From: Pagrus major
Lineage: Eukaryota > Chordata > Actinopteri > Spariformes > Sparidae
Length of the DNA: 64,000 bases
Assembly: GCF_040436345.1 (NCBI RefSeq)
Contig: NC_133238.1
Coordinates: forward strand, 5,644,150 to 5,708,149
Direction: 5' to 3'
Below the pieces are notes generated by a model that saw only the letters and a list, made by a program, of their open reading frames with translations, was not told where the DNA came from and did not search any database. Both the position numbers and the translations under genes were made by a program. Each line of letters opens with the position of its first letter. Position 1 is the stretch's first letter. Positions 1-8,589 of the stretch are shown in pieces.

Positions 1-1
1 A

Positions 2-2455
2 GACGGAAAAGGCACCGCAGAGTGGTGCACCAACGTGGCCAATGAACTTGGTCAGATCCTCGTGGCTGTACTCACCTGTGAGGAGTCTGTGGACAAAATG
101 CGGCCAATGGCTGAAGGCCTCATGGCCAGGTACAGAAGAGCAGGAGAGGCACCTCCTGAACTGATGTATGTGGACCGCGGCTGCTGTCGCGTGCATGGTG
201 TGTCGTCTCTGGAGCAGCTGTTCAGTGAGTGGGCTGACAGTGGCATGATGGTGCGCCTGGACATCTTTCACTGGATACACAGGTTTGACGCTGCTGTCAG
301 AACGGATCACCACCCAAAATATGCACTCTTTAAGTCTGCGCTCTCTGCTGCAGTCTTTTCTTACAGCAAGGACGACATGGCGCTGCTCATCCAAGCCATA
401 TGTGCAGGACACCCGTCCAGGTACGATTCCCTGTCTGATGGTCAGATCATTGAATTGCATGTCAGCAAAAATGATCTGAAGCATTACGTCAGGAGGATCA
501 CCGTTGGAGCCCTGGAGACGTTTGCACGTGTGCAGAATTCTATTGACATCCTGAAGGGACCGGCTGGGATGGATGAGAACCAGGTCCATCTGTTCAAGGA
601 TGCAGCAGCCATCGACCATGTCTGGGAGAACCAGCAGAAACACCTGGAGTGCATTCAGGATCCGCCAGGAAGAGACATGTACACCATCATTAAGTACATC
701 ACCCGTAATGGTGTGCGGCTGCCACATTATAGCACAGCGAGGGGAAGCAACAGCCTGGAGGGATTCCACTCCTTCCTGCCGGCCATGATACCGGGGCCCC
801 ACTGTGCCGCAGTCCCCTTCCAGGTTTATCTCCTCAGTGGAATTGCACGCTGGAACTCAGACAGGGAGTCGGCCAGCGTCAAAGGCCAGAAAGGGAGGAA
901 GCACATGGTGTACGTCTCTCCTCTGATACACCGCCTCAACCAGAGGTGCCAGGAGTTGTTTGGAGAGGTTGAAGAGGCAAACTTCCGGCCTCCTGTTCCT
1001 GCTGGAGACGAGCGAATTGGTCTGGAGTATCTGTTCTCTCAGTCATCAGCACCATTCAGTGCTCCAGACCATTATGCTCAAACCAGAGAGACCCTTCAAG
1101 CTGCAGAGGATGGAGATGATGAGGTGGTGGTTGCTGATGAGGTGGTCGCTGACACAGAGGGATCCCTGGAGGATGATGTGGGCTACAACTCTGACAGTGA
1201 GAGTGACAATCTGACTCCGCTGAGGAAGAGCCTGCATCTCACCGATCAGGTTGTGGCTCCTGAGCTGGATCCCTGTGTGGAGGACGTGTGCGGTCCGAAC
1301 CATCTTCCTGGGTACCAGCATGTAGAGGAGCTGAGCGCTGCGCTCGTTGAGATTGCCTTGGAGGAGGGAAAGCTTGCTCTCAGTGACTCCATGAGACAGC
1401 GAGTCATCAGCGGCTGGAACAAGCTTGATCTCCACGATCGCAGCATCCAGCATTTTGACAGCCTCTACTCAGCACGTTGGGGTAACGCTCTGTTCGGCCG
1501 CACTAAAGGTGATCCGGGTGAGTCATCTCTGGTGCAAAAGCTGAAGTTCAGCAAGCGGTATTCTGCCGCTCACCTGCTGGACTCCAGAAAGAACCGCCTC
1601 ATGTACTGCATCATTAAACAGCTGTGGCTTCATCCAGACTGTGGTGGAAAGGCTCATGGGTCCCAACAGAAGAACCAGGTCACCAAGATGTACCAGCGTG
1701 TGCAGCAGAGGGTGACGGTCGACGACCCCGAACTCAGCAAACTCGGGATTCCCATCCTTAAAGTAAACTCTAAGTGTATTGCTGAGTTCGTCAGGAGACA
1801 GGAAGCCTTGTCGGCCACGAATGTGACGGATCAAGGTTTGTCTGTCCTCCGTCGTCATCAAAGTGTGGCCAGCACGACCCAACCCCAGGCAGCAGAGCTT
1901 CCAGATATGCGACCTCTTACCACTCGACCGCAGGTGCAGTATCTGATCGCTCCATCATTGGCAGGGACCAGGAAACTCAAGCAGAGGTTCGATCATTTCT
2001 CTGCTTCACTCCCCGCTCAGCCGTCGCTCACGCCGATCCTTGCCGCAGCAGCTGCACCCGCCGCTCAGCCGCCACTCACACCAATCCTCCTCACCGCGAC
2101 AGCAGGACTCCAGCCCACCTTCACATTCGTGCAGCCCCCGGCAGGACCCTTCACGCAGCCACGGGTATCTGTTTCATTGCCTCAACAGTTCAGCTCATCA
2201 GCAAGATCAACTGTATACAAGAGGAAGAAAGCAGAGCGCAGTGGTGCTGGACCTCAGAGTACAGTGAGACTGTACACCTGTACACTGTGTGGCCAATCTA
2301 CACAGGGACACAAAAAATACAGGAAAAAAACTTACTGTGACAAATCAAAATCATCCACCTCCAAAGAACTTGCCGGACAGACTTTTGAAACATTCACAGA
2401 CTTTCAGAAAGCAGTGGATGAGGCTTTGGGCCCTCAATCACAGAGTCAGCCATGA
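2..2455 (+). CDS. Transposase-derived protein, 3' part (DDE-like core plus C-terminal zinc-binding segment)
   Basis: An uninterrupted frame runs from the left window edge to a TGA at 2453-2455, about 817 residues, so the true start lies outside. The first in-frame GTG (35) is not a credible eukaryotic start, and the frame is open upstream of it with a WCTNVANELGQ-like segment that I recall from fish and coral proteins with a transposase-like core (often annotated as having a DUF6729 domain nearer the N terminus). Counting from position 35, acidic residues that could form an RNase H-like core are D47 (YVDRGCC), D76 (VRLDIFHW) and E242 (SNSLEGFH); this assignment is inference. An acidic stretch lies near residues 365-395, a Pro/Ala/Gln-rich linker near 615-720, and a zinc-binding pattern C749-x2-C752-x6-H759-x8-C768 near the end. 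No intron is visible. It could be a live DNA-transposon gene or a domesticated host gene; the window shows no terminal inverted repeats. Confidence 0.7.
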   Translation, partial: DGKGTAEWCTNVANELGQILVAVLTCEESVDKMRPMAEGLMARYRRAGEAPPELMYVDRGCCRVHGVSSLEQLFSEWADSGMMVRLDIFHWIHRFDAAVRTDHHPKYALFKSALSAAVFSYSKDDMALLIQAICAGHPSRYDSLSDGQIIELHVSKNDLKHYVRRITVGALETFARVQNSIDILKGPAGMDENQVHLFKDAAAIDHVWENQQKHLECIQDPPGRDMYTIIKYITRNGVRLPHYSTARGSNSLEGFHSFLPAMIPGPHCAAVPFQVYLLSGIARWNSDRESASVKGQKGRKHMVYVSPLIHRLNQRCQELFGEVEEANFRPPVPAGDERIGLEYLFSQSSAPFSAPDHYAQTRETLQAAEDGDDEVVVADEVVADTEGSLEDDVGYNSDSESDNLTPLRKSLHLTDQVVAPELDPCVEDVCGPNHLPGYQHVEELSAALVEIALEEGKLALSDSMRQRVISGWNKLDLHDRSIQHFDSLYSARWGNALFGRTKGDPGESSLVQKLKFSKRYSAAHLLDSRKNRLMYCIIKQLWLHPDCGGKAHGSQQKNQVTKMYQRVQQRVTVDDPELSKLGIPILKVNSKCIAEFVRRQEALSATNVTDQGLSVLRRHQSVASTTQPQAAELPDMRPLTTRPQVQYLIAPSLAGTRKLKQRFDHFSASLPAQPSLTPILAAAAAPAAQPPLTPILLTATAGLQPTFTFVQPPAGPFTQPRVSVSLPQQFSSSARSTVYKRKKAERSGAGPQSTVRLYTCTLCGQSTQGHKKYRKKTYCDKSKSSTSKELAGQTFETFTDFQKAVDEALGPQSQSQP

Positions 2456-3249
2456 AGCTGTAACCTTCCTAAATGTAAATATTTTCATACACACATGCAC
2501 TTTGCATGTTGTACCTGTGTTTTGTGTTATTGCAGCTGGGTTTTTATTGTGGCTGTGTTGTTATTGCTTTGTTCTAGTGGCTGTGTTTGTTCTAGGCACA
2601 GTTTTGTAAAAAGTACCTTAATCTCATACTTGAGTAATAGTAAAAATATTATTATTATTATATATTGATAAACACATATATACACTTTTGTAAATGTCAA
2701 AGTCCCCTATATGTTTATGAGTATTACTCTATTATATATAACTATAACTATATTATAATTATATATTATTCAGCATTTTTCTCATTACTGGAATCTGAGT
2801 TTTTTTATATTGTACTTATATATAATATATAAGTATATCAAGTGCAGTGAAAATACGTAAAATAAATAACTATTATATATAACTACATTATATTATACTA
2901 TATTATATATTATTCAGCATTTTTCTCACTATTGGAATCAGTGAGTTCTTTTATATTATATTATATATAAGTACAAGTATATCAAGTACAGTAAAAATAC
3001 GTAAAAAAGCTAAATTGTATTAAGCACATACCTGAGTAAATGTACTTTAATCTTGGTTGAATTAAAGGGGACTGTTGGACTATTGTAATTATATAGTTAC
3101 ATATATAATGGTGTTTATATCATATGATAATATTTGAATTTGTTTACAGGAGTTTCCTTTGCACTAGTATACTCAGTAATGTTAGTTTGTTGTGTGACTT
3201 ACTGATATTGTTATAAATAACTGCAGCAACAAAGAACCCGTTTCATTAC
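2456..3249. other. AT-rich intergenic region / 3' UTR of the transposase-like gene
   Basis: No credible coding frame. AT-rich sequence with TA-rich runs. AATAAA at 2861-2866 could be the polyadenylation signal of the plus-strand gene that ends at 2455. It contains the ~130-bp direct duplication listed separately. Confidence 0.5.
2731..3006. repeat. Imperfect ~130-bp direct duplication
   Basis: Two copies, about 2731-2861 and 2872-3006, share a TA-rich lead, then a TATTCAGCATTTTTCTCA core, a TATAAGTA-type stretch, ATATCAAGT and AAAATACGTAAA in the same order. They differ by several substitutions and small indels, so the duplication is not very recent. Confidence 0.7.
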
Positions 3250-3901
3250 CGATTTATTTTTATTTATTAAAAAATTTGTGATTACAACTTTACATTTCTC
3301 TGATCTTTGTCATACAAGCATACAAAGACAAATCATAAACACGAGAACAAAATTAAGTGGTCACTGCTACAGTAACAGTGAGTTGTGGACTATTAATTGA
3401 TGAATGCAAAAATAGGTGAATATTTGTTTATCAACAATACAACATTCAGATAATCTTGCACATATAGCAATAGAGACATTTAGGTACCTTTACTCAGCCT
3501 CAGACACATTACACTAGCCAGCAGCCATGAGGGGATGCATGAAGACAGAAGAGAAAAGGCATTTAAGGAAAACACAAAGCATTCTTAGACAAGTAAAACA
3601 ACAACAATCCATTCAGTAAAATGTGAATCAATTACATTCATTATGTAGCACTTGCTTATACAGTTACTTGAAACAGTGTTTATAGAATGTAACATTTTAA
3701 TAGCTTCAAGAGGTATAACAATAAATATCTGATTTAAACACAAAATAAAAATAACAAATATCACTCATATGGAATGCTACAGATGATGTCAACAGTCTAT
3801 GCATTATTTGCTTCTAATGGGGGTGAGCCACATATAGATTACTGTAATTTCCTGTAGACGCCACTGAATTCCTCATGTGTTCAATGGGGGAATCTCAACG
3901 G
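3250..3901 (-). other. Possible 3' UTR of a minus-strand gene
   Basis: No coding frame of note. On the minus strand, AATAAA-type signals cluster at 3253-3268 (read as TTTATT on the plus strand), which suggests a transcript end converging on the transposase-like gene. Linked by inference to the possible last exon at 3902-3939. If that is wrong, this is plain intergenic DNA in which I see nothing. Confidence 0.3.
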
Positions 3902-3939
3902 TCATCTTTTCTGGTAGTTGACTGCATTCGTGCTCTCCC
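3902..3939 (-). CDS. Possible terminal coding exon of an unidentified minus-strand gene
   Basis: Read on the minus strand, a T-rich stretch and GCATGATTACAG form a plausible 3' splice site ending at 3940. It is followed by a short frame reading ESTNAVNYQKR and then TGA (3904-3902). I do not recognise the protein. The snRNA array begins only 44 bp upstream of the exon on that strand, so any earlier exons lie beyond the array or have been separated from it. Resting on a splice-site look-alike and 12 codons, this is a weak call. Confidence 0.22.
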
Positions 3940-4309
3940 CTGTAATCATGCAAAATAAAAATGTTAATGATATACAGCATAGACTGCGCTTTGCATAGTC
4001 AGAAAAAGAGGCAAAACTGCCTCGCCGCGGCCGGTGCGCAATACCTGCTGAGTGTGCCCTGCATTTCCCCCCCGCGGTCCTCAACTGAAACAGAGAGTCT
4101 GGAAGCGCCCGAGTGTTTGTGACGTTTGGTGGCCTGCGCCCAACGAGCAGGCTTTTCTCTCTCCACAAACTGGTCGAGTAGAGCCTGGGATAATGTGGGG
4201 ACGGGCGTGGCCAGGGATTTTGGTGCGCGATGAGCCAAGTGAGGCTCACCATGAGAAGAGTGCCTGGGACCACAGCTGTCTTGGCTGCTGTCGAGGAGAG
4301 GCGCTGTAC

Positions 4310-4429
4310 TTACTCGGGTTTCTCTTCATAACGCACAAGTCTTTCGCCTTTTACTAAAGACTTCCGTGGAGAGGAACACCAATGAGTTGAAGATATTTTT
4401 GGCAGGCTTTGCCGTTTGGCTGAGCCTCG
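4310..4429 (+). ncRNA. U5: U5 snRNA (leftmost gene of the array)
   Basis: Complete U5 with loop I GCCTTTTAC and its PSE-like element. It sits in the edge unit, whose spacer is cut at 3984, so any enhancer further upstream is lost. The spacer just after it carries a base change (GCCACCGAG). Confidence 0.9.
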
Positions 4430-4510
4430 TGCATGTGTGAAAATCAATAAAGCCGGCCTTAACCAGACTCGGGGCTAAGCCACCGAGCGCTTGGGAGGAG
4501 CCGCTAAGCA

Positions 4511-4674
4511 GATCAAGTGTAGTATCTGTTCTTATCAGTTTAATATCTGATATGTCCTCTATATGGGGACAACATATTAAATGGATTTTTAGCCTCGGGA
4601 GCTGAAACAGGGGCTTGCTCCGTTCACTCCACGCATCGACCCGGTATTGCAGCGCCGCCGGGAACGGTGCACCC
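4511..4674 (+). pseudogene. U2: U2 snRNA pseudogene lacking promoter and first 24 nt
   Basis: U2 nt 25-188 are present with no indel, but a 115-bp deletion joins spacer CCGCTAAGCA (4501-4510) directly to U2 nt 25. The octamer, the PSE and the 5' part of stem-loop I are gone. The branch-point recognition sequence remains, but correct initiation is not expected. nt 67 is T. Confidence 0.9.
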
Positions 4675-4856
4675 CTCTCCTGCCTTGTTGAAAATCAATC
4701 AGTTTTGCAGACCAAAGGCCTTGACATTGCGGCACAGAATCGGCAGCAAGAAGAAGGCTGGCAAACCGCAGCGAGAGCTGTGCTTTGCATAGTCAGAAAA
4801 AGAGGCAAAACTGCCTCGCCGTGGCCGGTGCGCAATACCTGCTGAGTGTGCCCTGC

Positions 4857-7387
4857 AATTTTATCTGACCTTTTGGGATATCCTTGCACATGACCTACTT
4901 ACTGTTTTTAATGACTTTGAACGACTAGACCTGTTACCTGAGAGCTTTAGAGTAGGGATAGTGACATTAATCCACAAAAAAGAGGACCAGACTGACCTGA
5001 AAAACTGGAGACCAATAACGCTTTTAAACTTTGACTGCAAACTTTTTAGCAAACTTTTATCAACACGTTTATCTTTGGTTTTAGGGGAGGTGATCCACCC
5101 GGATCAAGCCTGTGCCATCCCGGGGAGGAAGATCACCGACAGCCTCGTACTGATCAGAGACACCATCTGTTACGCGAGAGACAGAGACATTCGGCTTGTA
5201 TTGCTAAATTTAGACTTTGAAAAAGCCTTCGATCGGGTCTCGCACCAGTACCTATTTCAGGTACTGCAAAAAATGGGGTTTCCTGAGAGGGTCATAGCGT
5301 GGGTGGGTTTGCTCTACCGGGGAATCAACAGCAAAATCCTTGTAAATGGGCAACTTACCAAAGCAGTGAATATATGCTGCGGTGTCCGTCAGGGTTGTCC
5401 GTTATCTGCCCTCCTTTACGTTATATGTGTGGAACCATTGGCACAGATCTTGAGAAGGGACAAATGGATCAATGGGGTGTCAATTCCGGGGAGTGGGGGC
5501 TTGGTCACAAAATGCCTTTTATACATGGATGATGTCAATGTTTTATGTACAGACCTTTTAGCTGTAAACAGGACCATGGACTTGACGGACTGGTATGGAC
5601 GGGCCTCTGGAGCCAGACTTAACCGCGACAAGACCCAAGCCCAATTTTACGGACCATGGACAGTGACCGAGACCACAGGACTCCCTCTGACTGTGACCCT
5701 GACTGACATGAAAATACTCGGGGTAAAATTTGACGGGGAAGGGGGTGGGAGGAGCAATTGGCTTGACGCGATAGGGAAAGTTAGAAAGAGACTGGGATAC
5801 TGGAGACTAAGGGGACTGACAATGGAAGGCAAGGTTTTAGTCATAAAAGCTGTGATTTTACCCTTGTTTTTACTAATCAGTTCTGTTTTTATCCCGCCTC
5901 GTAGAGTGCTTTTAGATCTCGATCGAGCCATTTTTTACTTTCTGTGGGGGTCCAAGTGGGAGCGACTTAGAAGAAACGTCATGAAGATGCCAAAAACAAA
6001 AGGAGGGAAAGATGTTCCAGACCTCCACCTGTTTTTAGGAAGCCAATACACCACACTGCACCTCAAATATGCCACATCCCCATCCAGAGATCACAAGACA
6101 TCTGCCATGGCAAGATTCTGGATGGGGTCTTACCTCAGGACACTCAAGTTTTTACCTGTCGATCTTAGAGCACCTGTGTCTTTTAAACTGCCCACGGCCT
6201 ATGATTTTATACGCAAATTTTTAAAAGATTTTAACTTGGAACAGGAGGAGCTGTCACTTTTAACCAACCACCGCTCTCTTCTCTCTCTTGTGCAGGAGCG
6301 GGAGCCAGTGAGTCCGGTGCGCGGGCTCGCAATCGGCGAGCCCTCAAGTGTTTGGCGCAATGTCAACCATCCCGTTCTCCCAAACAGATTACGGGATCTC
6401 TCCTGGATGGTAGCTCATGAGGTCCTCCCGGTCAGGTCCGTGATGCACTCCCGGGGCATGTCACCATCCGCCATCTGCCCCCGACCGGGTTGTGGCGCGC
6501 CCGAGTCGGCGAGGCACTTGTTCTGGGAGTGCAGCGCTGCCATTGACCTGTGGGCAATGGCCGGCTCCCAGCAATTCCCGTACTTGCCAGCAGGGGAGGT
6601 CCTAGATGCACAACTAGTGCTCTACGGGGTGAGCCAGAAGAAAAGAACAACAGAGGAATTCTCCAAGCTCTGGCTCACCCTGGCCGCCATGAAAGACGCT
6701 ATATGGACCTCCAGAAACCTGCTGGCGAGAAAGCGCATGCAGATCCCCCCCGTGGCTACGATCCAAATGGCTGCAGCGACGGTCCAGGCAGCCGTCGCTG
6801 CTGGCGGCAGGCCTAGGACGTAGCCACATGAAGCATCGCCTCTGCGCTCATTCGGAGGTGGGAGCCGGAGCCACACACAAAGGTCAAGGCAGCAGCGGCC
6901 TGATCCTCCGGGTGTGGCAGGTGGGAAGGAGCAAGAGGCTGAGGGCCTCCTCTGAGCATCACCAGCGGGTACCCAGGGATCTGATGGGAGAGCGGGATGA
7001 GTTCCCCATGATAGGGACTCACCCCGCTCCTGCATAACAAAGACTTGAGAGCTTTTAAATGCCCTCCCTTTTTAAAAAAAGACACACTGATATATTATAC
7101 ACTTACACTGATTCACAGAACGGACTTTTAATGCCACAAAGGAGCACTTTGTTTTAACATGTCTTGTGTATTTTAAGGCAACAATTGTGTTTTTTTTTAA
7201 TCTGTAAACACCTTTTATTGGATATGATGGTGTTTTTTTTATGGTGGATGGTTTTACAGATTTAACTACTGTATTGTTGCGGATGACATGTTGATTTTAA
7301 GTGTTTTCAAATTGTATTGTGGACTGTGTTCTGAATAAGTGTGAAAAATAGAGAAACTTGTGTCAATAAACTTTTTTCAAAGAAAAA
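4857..7387 (+). mobile_element. Keshi-like Tx1-clade LINE, copy A, 5'-truncated
   Basis: Carries the last 2.5 kb of the element: ORF2 from about residue 480, then the 3' UTR (6824-7387) with AATAAA and a short A-rich end, joined to U2 nt 39 as in full copies. The left junction is not U2: it falls in the U2-U5 spacer at CCCTGCA, and the LINE at the matching point reads CCCTGGA, so a CCCTG microhomology spans the join. A normal 5'-truncated insertion would be flanked by U2 nt 1-26, so a secondary deletion that removed a U5 gene, a U2 promoter and the LINE's 5' half is more likely. 3' UTR variants group it with copy D. Confidence 0.9.
4859..6823 (+). pseudogene. LINE ORF2, C-terminal part (RT and CCHC), copy A
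   Basis: In frame from the junction to TAG at 6821-6823, about 654 codons matching ORF2 residues 480-1133. The AP-endonuclease domain and the first RT motifs are missing. RT motif A (LDFEKAFD), motif B (RQGCPLS), the YMDD motif C and the C-terminal C-x4-C-x7-H-x4-C are all present. I found no difference from copy D over the shared part. No start codon belongs to it. Confidence 0.9.
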
Positions 7388-7537
7388 TCTGTTCTTATCA
7401 GTTTAATATCTGATATGTTCTCTATATGGGGACAACATATTAAATGGATTTTTAGCCTCGGGAGCTGAAACAGGGGCTTGCTCCGTTCACTCCACGCATC
7501 GACCCGGTATTGCAGCGCCGCCGGAAACGGTGCACCC
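7388..7537 (+). pseudogene. U2: U2 snRNA 3' part (nt 39-188) after LINE copy A
   Basis: Starts at the LINE 3' junction. Relative to the array consensus it has nt 70 C to T (in stem IIb) and nt 176 G to A (in stem IV), more change than whole genes show, consistent with loss of selection. The 3'-box-like element follows. Confidence 0.9.
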
Positions 7538-7975
7538 CTCTCCTGCCTTGTTGAAAATCAATCAGTGTTGCAGACCAAAGGCCTTGACAAACTTGACATT
7601 GCGGCACAGAATCGGCAGCAAGAAGAAGGCTGGCAAACCGCAGCGAGAGCTGCGCTTTGCATGGTCAGAAAAAGAGGCAAAACTGCCTCGCCGCGGCCGG
7701 TGCGCAATACCTGCTGAGTGTGCCCTGCATTTCCCCCCCGCGGTCCTCAACTGAAACAGAGAGTCTGGAAGCGCCCGAGTGTTTGTGACGTTTGGTGGCC
7801 TGCGCCCAACGAGCAGGCTTTTCTCTCTCCACAAACCGGTCGAGTAGAGCCTGGGATAATGTGGGGACGGGCGTGGCCAGGGATTTTGGTGCGCGATGAG
7901 CCAAGTGAGGCTCACCATGAGAAGAGTGCCTGGGACCACAGCTGTCTTGGCTGCTGTCGAGGAGAGGCGCTGTAC

Positions 7976-8095
7976 TTACTCGGGTTTCTCTTCATAACGC
8001 ACAAGTCTTTCGCCTTTTACTAAAGACTTCCGTGGAGAGGAACACCAATGAGTTGAAGATATTTTTGGCAGGCTTTGCCGTTTGGCTGAGCCTCG
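7976..8095 (+). ncRNA. U5: U5 snRNA
   Basis: Complete, with PSE-like element and 3'-box-like element at the usual offsets; it lies between LINE copies A and B. Confidence 0.93.
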
Positions 8096-8267
8096 TGCAT
8101 GTGTGAAAATCAATAAAGCCGGCCTTAACCAGACTCGGGGCTAAGCCACGGAGCGCTTGGGAGGAGCCGCTAAGCACAAGCCACTCCGCCGCGCAATGCA
8201 AATGGCACACCGCGACGAGTGTGAAGCGTGCCAGGAGGTGGGCTCAGGCAGCAGACGACTGGGGCTC

Positions 8268-8293
8268 ATCGCTTCTCGGCCTTTTGGCTAAGA
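8268..8293 (+). pseudogene. U2: U2 snRNA 5' part (nt 1-26), cut by LINE copy B
   Basis: The octamer, PSE and U2 nt 1-26 are intact and the LINE begins at nt 27. The first six bases can pair with LINE bases 8295-8300. Confidence 0.95.
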
Positions 8294-8450
8294 CAGCGAT
8301 CACTCCCTGCAAGCGGGATTATTTTCTCATTGTGGAAGTAATCCTTTGCGACTTGGGAGACATTGTTGTATTGCTTCTTTGCACATTTTTGTTTGTTATT
8401 ATTGCACATTTGCACAGTGGTTTGTTGGAGACATCTAAGAGCCTGTCAAG

Positions 8451-8520
8451 GTAAGAAAGCTTTTAGTTTTTTTTTGCTTTTTGCTGTCTTATTCTTGACT
8501 GGTTTTAGGTGTTTTTACAG
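8451..8520 (+). other. Candidate 70-nt intron in the LINE 5' UTR
   Basis: CAAG|GTAAGAAAG is a near-perfect 5' splice site, followed by a T-rich tract, a TTGAC branch-like site and TTTTTACAG at 8520 (an alternative TTTTAG ends at 8508). The same sequence stands in copies C (15020-15089) and D (49127-49196). It lies wholly upstream of ORF1, so splicing would not alter a protein. Sequence-only prediction. Confidence 0.35.
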
Positions 8521-8589
8521 CCTTTTTTTAGCTTGTATTTATTTAACTTATTGTATTTTATTCATCGTTGAAGTGTGGTGTCTCCAGCC

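Noticed and set aside
2456-3250. Terminal inverted repeat or LTR to the right of the transposase-like gene
   Set aside because: Only TA-rich sequence and a direct duplication are visible, and the left end is outside the window.
4857-7387. Copy A as an ordinary 5'-truncated LINE insertion
   Set aside because: Its left flank is the snRNA spacer rather than U2 nt 1-26, so a later deletion fits better.
8294-8380. HDV-like ribozyme at the LINE 5' end, as in some site-specific LINEs
   Set aside because: Short pairings exist (CACT with AGTG in copy D), but I could not lay out the nested double-pseudoknot fold. A structure search would be needed.
8575-8589. GTG as the start of LINE ORF1 (also 15144 and 49251), and GTG at 35 for the transposase-like gene
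   Set aside because: GTG is not used as a normal start in fish. ORF1 has an ATG five codons on, and the gene at 35 is open to the window edge.
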